Below are positions 1 to 8,004 of a DNA stretch of 26,977 nt, in pieces. This stretch comes from Aurantiochytrium sp. KH105 (lineage: Eukaryota; Sar; Bigyra; Thraustochytrida; Thraustochytriidae). The notes beneath the pieces were generated by a model. That model had not been told where the DNA came from, made no database searches, and was given only the letters and a program-made list of their open reading frames with translations. Position 1 is the first letter of the stretch, and each line of letters begins with the position of its first letter. The position numbers and the translations under genes are program-made. The DNA lies in the NCBI GenBank assembly GCA_003116975.1, contig BGKB01000311.1:1-26977 (forward strand). The letters are read 5' to 3'.

Positions 1-615
1 TATGAGGAGACGATCACGTACTTTACTCGCGAACTCCGTGTTAATTAAAATAAAAATAAAAAATAAAAACACAAGCTCTGCAATCGCGACAGACAACCCG
101 CATAGAGCAAATTTTCATCTCTGGTGTTCGGAAAATCCGCGAGTCTCTTTTGGCTTTGTCTCAATGGGAAATGATCGAGCAAGAGTTCGGAGGAGGTATC
201 GCGCCCAAGCGCTGCAAGCGCGACAGACAACTCGCGCAGAGTATAGTTTTTGCTCTGGTATTCGAAATAATGATTCTTGACAATGATAATATCCTTTTCG
301 CTTTTCTTCGGTGACGGCCGCCAATGACCAATGACAATGAAAAGAAAAGAATAGACACAGTATTCTTGGTTGTCTGAAGGAATGCACACGAGCCTGTACG
401 TATAAATGGAGGTAGATGCACGTGAGAATTTCAGTCGCTGGTCGTCTGCTTTCTGTTTCCAATCGTCTGATCTCTCACGCTGTTCTTCTGATTTCTGACC
501 CAGGCTCGTCCCACTTTTGACCTCGTCACTCCACAACTTTCTTGCAAAAGCCGCGAGATGTGACAAGTTTTGGGGAAAGCGACACACGCAGCACGATTCG
601 AGGCACACAAATGCA
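1..615. other. gene-free flank at the left edge
   Basis: I see no supportable gene here. The first ~70 bases are AT-rich. The stretch lies beyond the stop codon of the minus-strand CRAL-TRIO gene and probably includes its 3' untranslated region. It carries a diverged direct repeat (73-130 and 207-264), listed separately. Open frames on the minus strand through this stretch have no recognisable domain, and their composition looks non-coding. Confidence 0.6.
73..264. repeat. diverged 58-bp direct repeat, two copies
   Basis: Positions 73-130 and 207-264 align over 58 bases without gaps, with about 12 mismatches by eye. The shared core reads CGCGACAGACAAC in both copies, followed by a T-rich patch and CTCTGGT. 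The copies are 134 bp apart start to start. The pattern could be a decayed local duplication or two fragments of a dispersed genomic repeat. No terminal inverted repeats or coding remnant was seen. Confidence 0.6.
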
Positions 616-2061
616 TCACTCCGCGCCCGTTGCGTTCGCAGGCACTGCAGGGGCTCCTGCATCAACGGGCAGGGCGGACGCGGTGGCGCTGGCCTTTCCT
701 ACACCGACGGAGACGTTGTCGCTGTTGGGAAGTTCAGCATCCTGAGCTGGCACTTTGGACTGCCACGTATACACTCTGTACGAGACGGACTTGGAGCGGA
801 AGCGGCTATGCTTGTTGCTTACTTCGATCGTGAGAAGACCATTGGTCGACGCAACGTAACTCATGTGCAGACGAACATCGCTCGACTGATGCTTCTTTTC
901 CGGTTCATCAATGACCTCAATCTCTTGACTATCAGAAGGCTTAAAGAAGACGCGGAGACCAATGTCGTGCGCGTCGACGGTCAACTGCCACTCGATCGTC
1001 TCTCCGGCGGAAACCTCGCTCGTGATTGTCTCCACAGCCTTGGCAGCGACGGTGAGCTGCTTGAGCGGGGCGCAGCGCTGCGCAATGTCGAAGCCGTTCT
1101 TTTGGGCGTTCGCGAGACAAATGTCATCGATTCGGTCAAAGATCACCGTGTCTGGCGTATTGACGGTGGTCACGTGCGCGCCCGGCAGCGTGCCCCCAAG
1201 AAAGTCGGGACGTTTGTCCTTGGACAGCACAGCCTCGAGGGGCGGGAGATATTGCGAAGGTCCACCGAGAATGAAAATCTTGCGCACCGTATCGCCGTCA
1301 AGGAAACTGGAGATCAGTTTCCAAGGAGCGCGGAAGAGCGCCGAGCTGTTGATGATCATGAACATGCTCATCATCTCGGGGTAGAGCAGTTGATCAATGT
1401 AGGCCGTCTTTTTAAAGTAACCAATGGTCTTGTAGACGCCAGCGATGCCGTGCAGGCTGAGGCCCTTGAGATCGTCAATGACGAGGTACTTGTTAATGAG
1501 GCGTCCCGCCTTGGCGGTGGCCTCTGCGCACAAGACTCTCGTTAGGTACTCTTGCATGACAATGTGCCAGTGCATGAAGGCGTCCTCGAGGGCCTGCGAA
1601 GACCACTCTCCCGTGTACTCGTGGGGCTTTTTCAGGATCTCGTGGATGCCTTCGTTGCTCAGGCCTCCACGCAGCATGTACACGGGGCGGCCAAAGTTAT
1701 CAAAGGAGGAAAGGATGCCATCGTAGACGCCCAGACGCACGTGTCTGAGAAGGTCCTTGCTCATGGGTTTGTTCAAGAGGTTGTCCACATCGTGGCGTTT
1801 CCGAAAGGTGAGAGCCTCGTCCATCATGGTCGCTGCCTTGGTGACGTCGCCATTTCGCGCACGCAGGAAGCGAACGAGCGTCGTCTCGAGGTACTCTTCC
1901 CCAGGCGGAATCGTCAGCGACGCCACCACGTTGTCGCGCGTCCACGCGGTGGTCGACGTCAGCGTCTCCAGCACCTTTTCCGCCTTGGCCTTTTCCTCTG
2001 GCCCCGACGCCTCGGTCGCCACGTCGCCGTGCTTGGCGCGCTCCACGGCTGCGCTACTCAT
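616..2061 (-). CDS. SEC14-like CRAL-TRIO and GOLD domain lipid-transfer protein (copy A)
   Basis: This encodes a 481-residue protein of the SEC14L/patellin type, expected to bind and move phosphoinositides or other lipids between membranes. The chosen start (MSSAAVERAKHGDVATEA) aligns with the start of the neighbouring paralog (MATAVERAKMGDVATEA); an ATG 11 codons upstream is possible but lies outside the conserved region. After a CRAL-TRIO_N helical region (about residues 40-95, with LVRFLRARNGDVTKA), the lipid-binding CRAL-TRIO domain spans roughly 105-300 and includes GRPVYMLRGG, GRLINKYLVIDDLKGLSLHG and the IFILGGPSQYLPPLEAVL segment. A GOLD-type beta domain follows (about 330-430), with AGETIEWQLTVDAHDIGLRV and the closing FRSKSVSYRVYTW. 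The last ~45 residues are an Ala/Val/Pro-rich tail. There is no intron. The paralog lies 625 bp upstream on the same strand, so this is a tandem duplication. Domain assignment is firm; the lipid ligand is unknown. Confidence 0.92.
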   Translation of the reverse strand: MSSAAVERAKHGDVATEASGPEEKAKAEKVLETLTSTTAWTRDNVVASLTIPPGEEYLETTLVRFLRARNGDVTKAATMMDEALTFRKRHDVDNLLNKPMSKDLLRHVRLGVYDGILSSFDNFGRPVYMLRGGLSNEGIHEILKKPHEYTGEWSSQALEDAFMHWHIVMQEYLTRVLCAEATAKAGRLINKYLVIDDLKGLSLHGIAGVYKTIGYFKKTAYIDQLLYPEMMSMFMIINSSALFRAPWKLISSFLDGDTVRKIFILGGPSQYLPPLEAVLSKDKRPDFLGGTLPGAHVTTVNTPDTVIFDRIDDICLANAQKNGFDIAQRCAPLKQLTVAAKAVETITSEVSAGETIEWQLTVDAHDIGLRVFFKPSDSQEIEVIDEPEKKHQSSDVRLHMSYVASTNGLLTIEVSNKHSRFRSKSVSYRVYTWQSKVPAQDAELPNSDNVSVGVGKASATASALPVDAGAPAVPANATGAE

Positions 2062-2200
2062 TCTCCGCGACACCAACGACGCCAACGACGCCACGCCCGC
2101 TGTCAGTCAGTCAGCCCAGCTGCACCCCGAGAGACTCCTTCCTCCGGCGGCCGGGAGGCTGCGCTGGCTGCCGAAGCCTCTGCGCGTCGTGCCGTCTCGT

Positions 2201-2239
2201 GTCGTGTTGTGTCGTGTTGTGTCGTGTTGTGTCGTCTTG
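2201..2239. repeat. decamer tandem repeat GTCGTGTTGT x3 plus partial
   Basis: Three perfect copies of GTCGTGTTGT occupy 2201-2230, and a degenerate partial copy runs to 2239. On the sense strand of the downstream gene this reads ACAACACGAC and falls about 140-180 nt before its start codon, so it is probably in the leader or promoter. Confidence 0.9.
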
Positions 2240-2319
2240 CGTCTCGCGTGCGTGTGCGTGCGTGCGTTCAGGTTTGCCGTCTCACGTCGCCGCTGCGAGG
2301 GAGGAAAAGGCGCAGGGCA

Positions 2320-2344
2320 GGGGAGGGAGGGGGGGGGGGGGGGG
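2320..2344 (+). repeat. G tract (16 consecutive G) with G-quadruplex potential
   Basis: The plus strand reads GGGGAGGGA and then runs into 16 uninterrupted G residues ending at 2344. Three or more G runs are adjacent, so a quadruplex on this strand, or an i-motif on the opposite strand, is possible. It lies about 260-285 nt upstream of the start of CRAL-TRIO copy A, on that gene's template strand. The exact run length may be unreliable in an assembly. Confidence 0.85.
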
Positions 2345-2686
2345 TCCTCGCACGTGCAAGTTAAAGTTATAGGAATGGGTATAGCAGCAGTATAAGCTGC
2401 AGCTGGCTGGTAAAAAAGAAGATGTTCCCGCGTCATCGCCGTGACCACCTCGCTCCGTGCAGTGGCCGGCCACACGTGCTTGCGCGATCTCTTCTCACTC
2501 CTCTCAACAAAGGGGAACGTGCAAACTTTTTGCGGGTGTGCACTCTGGGTTTGTTCCGAAACGTTTCGTTTCGAGCTGGACAAGGTGGAACAGATCATCG
2601 TGCAAGTTTAATCGTTTCGAGCTGGAGGAAAAAGAGCGAGAGAAAGAGAGAGACTGGTAAAGTTCAAGTAGGTCGAGGATGGTTAT

Positions 2687-4174
2687 TTAGGCGGTTGCGC
2701 TCGAATTGGCTTGAAGGCTGTCTTGCTCGAGTTGCGATGCAACGAGCCCCTCGGGCCCGCATTTGGCTGGAATGCTCTCGGTGGCTGACGCCGTTGCAGG
2801 CAGCTCACTCGCCGTGGGATCCTCCGTTTCGGTCGTAGCGGCAGCGGTGGACTTGGCAGGGCGCCATGTGTACAATCTGTAAAGCACCGTCTTGGACCGC
2901 ATGCGGCTGTGCTTGTTGCTAAGCTCAAGCGTCAGCACGCCATCGCATTCGGCGTGGAAACTGGCATGTGTGCGGACATCGTTAGCGTGCGGGTTACGCT
3001 CGGGGTCGTGAACTGTGATGGTATCGTTGCTCTCCTTGGTACTTTCGTTGGGGCTGAAAACGGCGCGGTACTCTACGTCATGGGCTTCGAGCATGATTTG
3101 CCACTCTGCGACATGACCAGCCTCAAGCTCGATGGAGGCCTTGTCCTCGCTGCGCGCAGGAATATTGATGACAGAAAAGGGCTGGCTTCGCTTCTGTACG
3201 TCAAAGCCTGCGCGCTTGCCATTGGCAGAGACAAAGTCGTCAATCTTGTCGAAAACTTCCGTGTCCGGGTTTTCGTACGTGGACACGTGGTTGCCCTTGA
3301 GCGAGCCGCCAAAGAATTCGGGAAGATCCTTCTTGTCGACAATGACCTCGAGAGGGGCCTCAAATTGGGAGGGTCCGCCGAGAACGAAAATCTTGCGCGC
3401 CGTGTCGCCCTCGAGGAAGCTAGAAATGAACTTCCACGGTCCCCGAAAGAGGGCCGGGCTGTTGCAAAAGATGAGCATGCTGAGCAGTTCGGGGTAGAGC
3501 AGCTGGTCGATGGCGGTCGTCTTTTTGAAGCAGCCAATCACCTTGTAAAAGGCCTTGACGCCGTGCAGACTGAAGCCCTTGAGGTCGTCGAGCACAACGT
3601 ACTTGTTGATGAGGCGGCCGGCCTTGGCCGTGGCCTCGGCAAAGAGTACCGTGGTGAGATATTCGATCATGATGAGGTGCCAGTGAACAAAGGCGTCTTC
3701 GAGGGTATGAAAGTCCCACTCGCCCTCGAAGCCCTCAGGCTTCTCGCCGAGCAAGGTGTGCAGCGCATCGTTGCTAGCGCCTCCTCGCAGCATGTACACG
3801 GGCCGGCCGAACTTGTCTGTCTCGGGGAGGATGCCGTCGTAAACGCCCTTGTGAATGTGCCTGAGGATTTCCTTGGCAATGGGTTTCTCGAGGATGTGGT
3901 CCACGTCGTGCACCTTTCGGAATTCGAGCGCCTTATCCATCATCTCGGCCGCCTTGGCGGCGTCACCCTTGCGTGCGCGCAGGAAGCGCACCAGGGTGCT
4001 CTCGAGGTAGTCCTCTCCCCTCGGGATCGTCAATGATCTCACGACGTCCTCCCGCGTCCACGAGGTCGTCGCGGTGAGTTTGTCGAGCGCCTCCTGCGCG
4101 CTCTTGGCCTCCTCGGGGCTCGCCGCCTCCGTCGCCACGTCTCCCATCTTCGCGCGCTCCACTGCCGTCGCCAT
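2687..4174 (-). CDS. SEC14-like CRAL-TRIO and GOLD domain lipid-transfer protein (copy B)
   Basis: This is a 495-residue tandem paralog of copy A with the same domain order: CRAL-TRIO_N near 45-100 (LVRFLRARKGDAAKA), the lipid-binding domain near 110-305 (GRPVYMLRGGASND, GRLINKYVVLDDLKGFSLHG, IFVLGGPSQFEAPLEVIV), a GOLD-like domain near 345-450 (AGHVAEWQIMLEAHDVEYRAV, RMRSKTVLYRLYTW), and a variable Ala/Thr/Ser-rich tail. The start at MATAVERAKMGDVATEA is chosen because homology with copy A begins there. The frame stays open for 148 further codons upstream, but that extension is low-complexity Arg/Ala/Ser-rich sequence from GC-rich leader DNA and is probably untranslated. The GOLD module and tails are visibly more diverged than the lipid-binding core, which suggests diverged partners or locations after duplication. 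Function is inferred from the family; the ligand is unknown. Confidence 0.92.
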   Translation of the reverse strand: MATAVERAKMGDVATEAASPEEAKSAQEALDKLTATTSWTREDVVRSLTIPRGEDYLESTLVRFLRARKGDAAKAAEMMDKALEFRKVHDVDHILEKPIAKEILRHIHKGVYDGILPETDKFGRPVYMLRGGASNDALHTLLGEKPEGFEGEWDFHTLEDAFVHWHLIMIEYLTTVLFAEATAKAGRLINKYVVLDDLKGFSLHGVKAFYKVIGCFKKTTAIDQLLYPELLSMLIFCNSPALFRGPWKFISSFLEGDTARKIFVLGGPSQFEAPLEVIVDKKDLPEFFGGSLKGNHVSTYENPDTEVFDKIDDFVSANGKRAGFDVQKRSQPFSVINIPARSEDKASIELEAGHVAEWQIMLEAHDVEYRAVFSPNESTKESNDTITVHDPERNPHANDVRTHASFHAECDGVLTLELSNKHSRMRSKTVLYRLYTWRPAKSTAAATTETEDPTASELPATASATESIPAKCGPEGLVASQLEQDSLQANSSATA

Positions 4175-5313
4175 CGTCACGCTCGAAACCAAGCTAGCTT
4201 TTTCCGCGCTTGCCTGCTCGCTTGCTCGCTCGCTCGCTGTGCGCGCCTGTGCACGTTCCCTCGCGTCTGTTGCTCTTGCTCGGCCCTCGATCGCGCTCTG
4301 CTCGCTCTGCTCGCTCTGCTCTGCTCCGCCGCTCCGCTCTGCGCTGCTTGCTCTGCTCCTGCTCCGCGGCGTGCTGCTCCTGCCGCGGCTGCAAAGCCTC
4401 GGGTCTGCTGCTGCTTGCGTGCTCGCGGCCGCGCCCTCGTCGCGGTCCTGCCGAGCCCTGCCGCCTTTCATAGGCCGGTTCCAGCCCCCGCCGCCCCGAA
4501 TCGCGGGCCCCCGCGGCACCCAATCCCCGCCCAGAGCGTCGGGCTCAGCGCGCCTCCTGCTTCCGCCTTCTCCCGCCGCCGGGTCGAGCCCGGCCGCGCC
4601 GCGCAGGCGGCCAAGCACGCGGCCCTGTGCGCCCTCGGGAAGGTCGCGCGTCCAGAAGACACCCGCGAGAACGAAGACGCCGAGCGGGCGCGGTCCGGCG
4701 CGGGGCCAGGGCAGGATGTGCGACGGAGGCGGCGGGCATCGCTAGGCTTGCGATGGGCGCGACGCCGTGCCGCGCCAAGCCGCGCCGAGCCGCGCCAAGC
4801 CGAGCCGTGCTGAGCCGCCGTGCTGAGCCGCTGCGCTGAGCAGGGTCAGCAACGCAGGCGACGAAAGGCGAAGCGAGGCGCGCTCGGCGAGAGCTGCCGC
4901 CGCGGGCTGAAAGCGCGAGGAGGCTGGGCGTCCTGGGCGATGGAGATGCAAATGCGTGCACACGTTGCAGCGCAGCGCAGCGGGCGACGCGCAACGACGC
5001 GTGTCGAACGACAGACAGACAGACAGACAGATAGACAGACAGACAGACTCACTGTCAAGTCAGCTGCAGCTGCAGCTGCTGCTGGCTGGTGGAGACGGAG
5101 CGCAAGTAGAGCCTGGCAGCAGGAGGAGGAGGACGCAGACGCTGACTGACCGACAGATGTGAGTCTAGGCTTGGAAGATTCGATCCATGGACAACGTGCC
5201 AAAAGTCAGTGCTGTTTAACCTGCCAAAAGTCAGTTCTCAAAAGGAACGAATGAATGCCAAAAGATCGCACGTCGATGGCGAGGCAAATAAACAAGGCTG
5301 GCAAAAAGATCAT
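4175..5313. other. GC-rich intergenic region upstream of CRAL-TRIO copy B
   Basis: I see no convincing gene. Read as the sense strand of copy B, the first ~200 nt upstream of its start hold GAGCA/GAGCG-type purine pentamers (plus-strand 4205-4245 and 4290-4370, CTCGCTCTG patterns). Further out are GCCGAGCC/GCGCCAAGCC near-repeats (about 4760-4840), a CAGA microsatellite (5011-5047), and a short duplicated motif TGCCAAAAGTCAGT around 5200-5235. The right end is the 3' side of the membrane-protein gene. Confidence 0.5.
5011..5047. repeat. CAGA/GACA tetranucleotide microsatellite
   Basis: About nine tetranucleotide units of the ACAG/CAGA type run from 5011 to 5047, with one ATAG variant unit in the middle. 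The repeat lies in non-coding sequence between copy B's leader and the 3' end of the membrane-protein gene. Confidence 0.9.
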
Positions 5314-8004
5314 TCATTTTCGTTTGTTAGACAGGTTGAGCGAGCGGTGGCGCGCGCCACGCTGCGAGGCACGCTGCGCCTCCGCAACGCTAGTGTAATC
5401 GCTGCTACTGGTGTTGCTAGTGACACCAGACCCAGCGGCAGATGAAGAAGCGCCCGCAGCACCAGCAGGAGTGGAGGAGGCCAAGGCGGCGCGCGAACGT
5501 GCGGATGACGAGGAAAAGGGCCACCAGCGACGCTTGCTGCGCTGTGAGCTCGACTGCTTCCCCGAAGCAGTTGATCGGGACTTGCCGCTCTCTTGACGCC
5601 CGCTCGCGCCGTTGTTGCCCTCGTCCCTGGAAAGGTCAATAAAGTGCGCAAACTTGGCCGAAGAAGAGCCCTGTGCGCCCTGAAAGTCGCCGTCGGCACC
5701 AGCATCAAGACCACTGAGACCATTGCGCCCATTCGCCGCGCTCCCCGCGCTGTCGTGGGCCGAAATGCCCTTGCGCTTCATGGCCATTTCATACGGCGTC
5801 GAAGGCGCGGCTGCGGCTCCGGAGGGTGACGCAAGTGCGTCTTTGGACTCGCCAGCGGGATGGCCCGCAAAAGGCTGAAGCGAATGTGGAGGCCCCGCCG
5901 CGGGAGTACTAGCGCTGCCGCTGGCGCCGGCCACGCCGCGTCCCGTGTCGCTCTGTGCAGAGGCCTTGGCAGCAGACAGGTAATGCTTGACCTGATCCGG
6001 ATCCATGATCTGCCGGTCGACCCGCGTCGTGAGTTTTGCCATGAGTTGGTCGAGATCATGGCGCGCGTGCTTGTCGCGGGCCGCGAGGCGCGACCTCGCA
6101 TAGTATTTCACGGCGCGACGCAGCTCGCGACGTGCTTGCTCCATGAGAGACTCTGCCTGTGTTTCGGCGTCCTCCATTTCCTTGCGCATCAATGCAAAAC
6201 TTGAAACAGCGTTGTCTGTCTGCCGCTTGATGACCATGTAGTGGTCGTTCGTAGACCTGCCGGCAGCCGCGACGGTCTTGGAGTGTTTGCGAATCGACAA
6301 GAGGAGATCGCGTTCCGTCTCTGCGTCGCTCGTCAGCTCCCGGAGCTGGAGCGCTACCTTTTCCGCAGCCACGGCTGCACGACAGGCCACATCGGCAGCC
6401 TGGATCTGCTGCTTGGCGAGCTGCTCGACATCCTCGAGGTCCGGCTCACGCCCGGGCGCAACATTACCCTCAGTCGCCCGCTGCAGCCGCTGCACTTGGA
6501 GCGCCAAACTCTTGTACGTGCCCAGCAGCTTGGTCAGCTCGGTCGCCACAGCCTTTACGCGTGCATCATCGGCGCCCCGAATGTAAAAAGGCGGTGGCCC
6601 GCCACGTGCTGCCGCGCCACCGCGGCCCCCGCTGCCATTGCCGCCACGGCCGCCGCTGCCATTTCCAGCTGCGAGCTGACCGCTCTGAAAGTAGATCATT
6701 GTCCACCACTTGCCCTTGACGATGCTACAATGTTTTGTCGATGCCGTCACAAGCGTAACCAAGAGGTACAGGCCACTCGAGGCCATGGTGAGCGCCGCAG
6801 GGCTCGTGGCGTGCCGAGACAAGACGCGCCAGTCCCAAGCCGAGGTATAGGCCCAGGCCAAGGTGCCTGCAAGTCCGCAGGCAAGAATGGCGACTGTCCA
6901 CTTGAATCGAGATCTTCGCCAGGTCGCCTTGGGGGAAAACAGTCTGCGCAGAATCATCGTCGATGCGAAAAAGACGCAGAATGGCGGTGCGAGCGCCACG
7001 AGGTTAGGATACGTCAGGATCTCCGCCCACGGTGCTGACACGCGCAGTCTTCCCATGCGCTCGAGGGAGTCCGCCCAACGCATCTGCAAAACCTTTGTGG
7101 CAGCCGGACCCCGGTGCGCGGAGACAAGATTCTGCGGAATCCAGCGCTCGATGACGGGAAGCAAGTGTCCAGACGCGAGCTCCAGCGCCGCGTCCACGTT
7201 AAAGAGGGTTGCGAGCAGCACATAGCAAAGGTGGGCCGCATCCACTGCGGGCTCGAGCAGAAAAAATGCCGTCAGATCATGCGCCAGACAGGCGCCCAGG
7301 CCAACAGTGAGGCAAAGACTGACGCCCGAGGGACCGAGCACCTCTTGAACCTCGAGGCCACCACCGCCTCCGTGCGCATCACTACCACTTGAAGAAGATG
7401 ATGACGAGGACTGCGACCACTCACTCATGACCAGCATGCAGGCACAGAAGCAAGCCGCTGCAATGTGCAAGCGGAGCACGTGATTACTCTTTAACGAGAG
7501 CGCACACATGCTCGCGACGATTGTGGCCATGACGGGCTGGGCGTCCGCAGCACGGTCGCGCAATACCGTGCTGAGGCACGCACAGTAAAGAATGACGCAG
7601 GCCGCTGGCGAGTAGCGTTGCAGCGTGCGGCGCGCCAGCAGCAAGATGGCGAGTGCAGTCAAGACCCAGCCCACGGAAAATAATATGGCCTCGGTGTCGG
7701 TCGAAAGGTCGATGCCAGCCTCGCGCTCGAGCGCAGCCATGATATCTGTTCGGTGTTCTGGTGCGCCAGCGTCGCGCAATGTGGTTTCTACATGGAGTGC
7801 AGGGAGCTTACAGGTCACAAGGATGCCAAAGAGAAGTGAAATCGCCCCGAACAGGAGCATTTCGTCGCACTGGCCGGACGCCATGCAGACGCAGGCCACC
7901 GTCACGCCGATGCCCAACACCATGGCATCCTCCTCCTGGTACTCTGTCCACTTGCGCACCAAGCTCGCGCCGAGCTTGGCGCCGGGCACGGCCGACGAGC
8001 CCAT
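5314..8004 (-). CDS. unrecognised polytopic membrane protein with C-terminal coiled coil
   Basis: This encodes an 896-residue protein from the ATG at 8004 (MGSSAVPGAKLGASL). The frame is open for 67 more codons upstream, but that part is Arg/Ala-rich GC sequence and probably leader. About eleven hydrophobic segments lie near residues 27-44, 48-66, 106-124, 131-148, 158-172, 177-194, 227-250, 256-276, 335-356, 367-389 and 402-421. A Ser8 run and a Gly5 run sit in the loop after the sixth. A Gly/Arg/Asn linker (about 445-470) leads into a long helical, probably coiled-coil region (about 475-660, rich in Glu, Arg, Ala and Gln). A Ser/Ala/Gly-rich disordered tail ends the protein in basic SLNLSNKRK. 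There is no recognisable catalytic motif, pore signature or signal peptide. I do not recognise the family. A membrane anchor or transporter-like protein with a cytosolic assembly region is the most that can be inferred. Confidence 0.75.
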   Translation of the reverse strand: MGSSAVPGAKLGASLVRKWTEYQEEDAMVLGIGVTVACVCMASGQCDEMLLFGAISLLFGILVTCKLPALHVETTLRDAGAPEHRTDIMAALEREAGIDLSTDTEAILFSVGWVLTALAILLLARRTLQRYSPAACVILYCACLSTVLRDRAADAQPVMATIVASMCALSLKSNHVLRLHIAAACFCACMLVMSEWSQSSSSSSSSGSDAHGGGGGLEVQEVLGPSGVSLCLTVGLGACLAHDLTAFFLLEPAVDAAHLCYVLLATLFNVDAALELASGHLLPVIERWIPQNLVSAHRGPAATKVLQMRWADSLERMGRLRVSAPWAEILTYPNLVALAPPFCVFFASTMILRRLFSPKATWRRSRFKWTVAILACGLAGTLAWAYTSAWDWRVLSRHATSPAALTMASSGLYLLVTLVTASTKHCSIVKGKWWTMIYFQSGQLAAGNGSGGRGGNGSGGRGGAAARGGPPPFYIRGADDARVKAVATELTKLLGTYKSLALQVQRLQRATEGNVAPGREPDLEDVEQLAKQQIQAADVACRAAVAAEKVALQLRELTSDAETERDLLLSIRKHSKTVAAAGRSTNDHYMVIKRQTDNAVSSFALMRKEMEDAETQAESLMEQARRELRRAVKYYARSRLAARDKHARHDLDQLMAKLTTRVDRQIMDPDQVKHYLSAAKASAQSDTGRGVAGASGSASTPAAGPPHSLQPFAGHPAGESKDALASPSGAAAAPSTPYEMAMKRKGISAHDSAGSAANGRNGLSGLDAGADGDFQGAQGSSSAKFAHFIDLSRDEGNNGASGRQESGKSRSTASGKQSSSQRSKRRWWPFSSSSARSRAALASSTPAGAAGASSSAAGSGVTSNTSSSDYTSVAEAQRASQRGARHRSLNLSNKRK

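Larger units (their letters stand above)
2062..2686. other. intergenic leader/promoter region of CRAL-TRIO copy A
   Basis: This holds the upstream region of copy A and the end of the paralog's transcript. It contains a decamer repeat (2201-2239) and a 16-base G run (2329-2344), both listed separately. I see no gene. Confidence 0.5.

Noticed and set aside
45..665. 206-codon minus-strand frame at the left edge
   Set aside because: No domain; it crosses the diverged direct repeat and the 3' region of CRAL-TRIO copy A.
517..1545. Long plus-strand open frame opposite CRAL-TRIO copy A
   Set aside because: It is antisense to a gene with clear domains; GC-rich codon use produces long mirror frames. 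No domain is recognisable in it.
2909..4036. 375-codon plus-strand frame opposite CRAL-TRIO copy B
   Set aside because: Same mirror-frame effect; the minus strand has the recognised CRAL-TRIO/GOLD protein.
4175..4618. N-terminal extension of CRAL-TRIO copy B by 148 codons
   Set aside because: Open only because the leader is GC-rich; homology with copy A begins at the internal Met at 4174, and the extension is low-complexity Arg/Ala/Ser.
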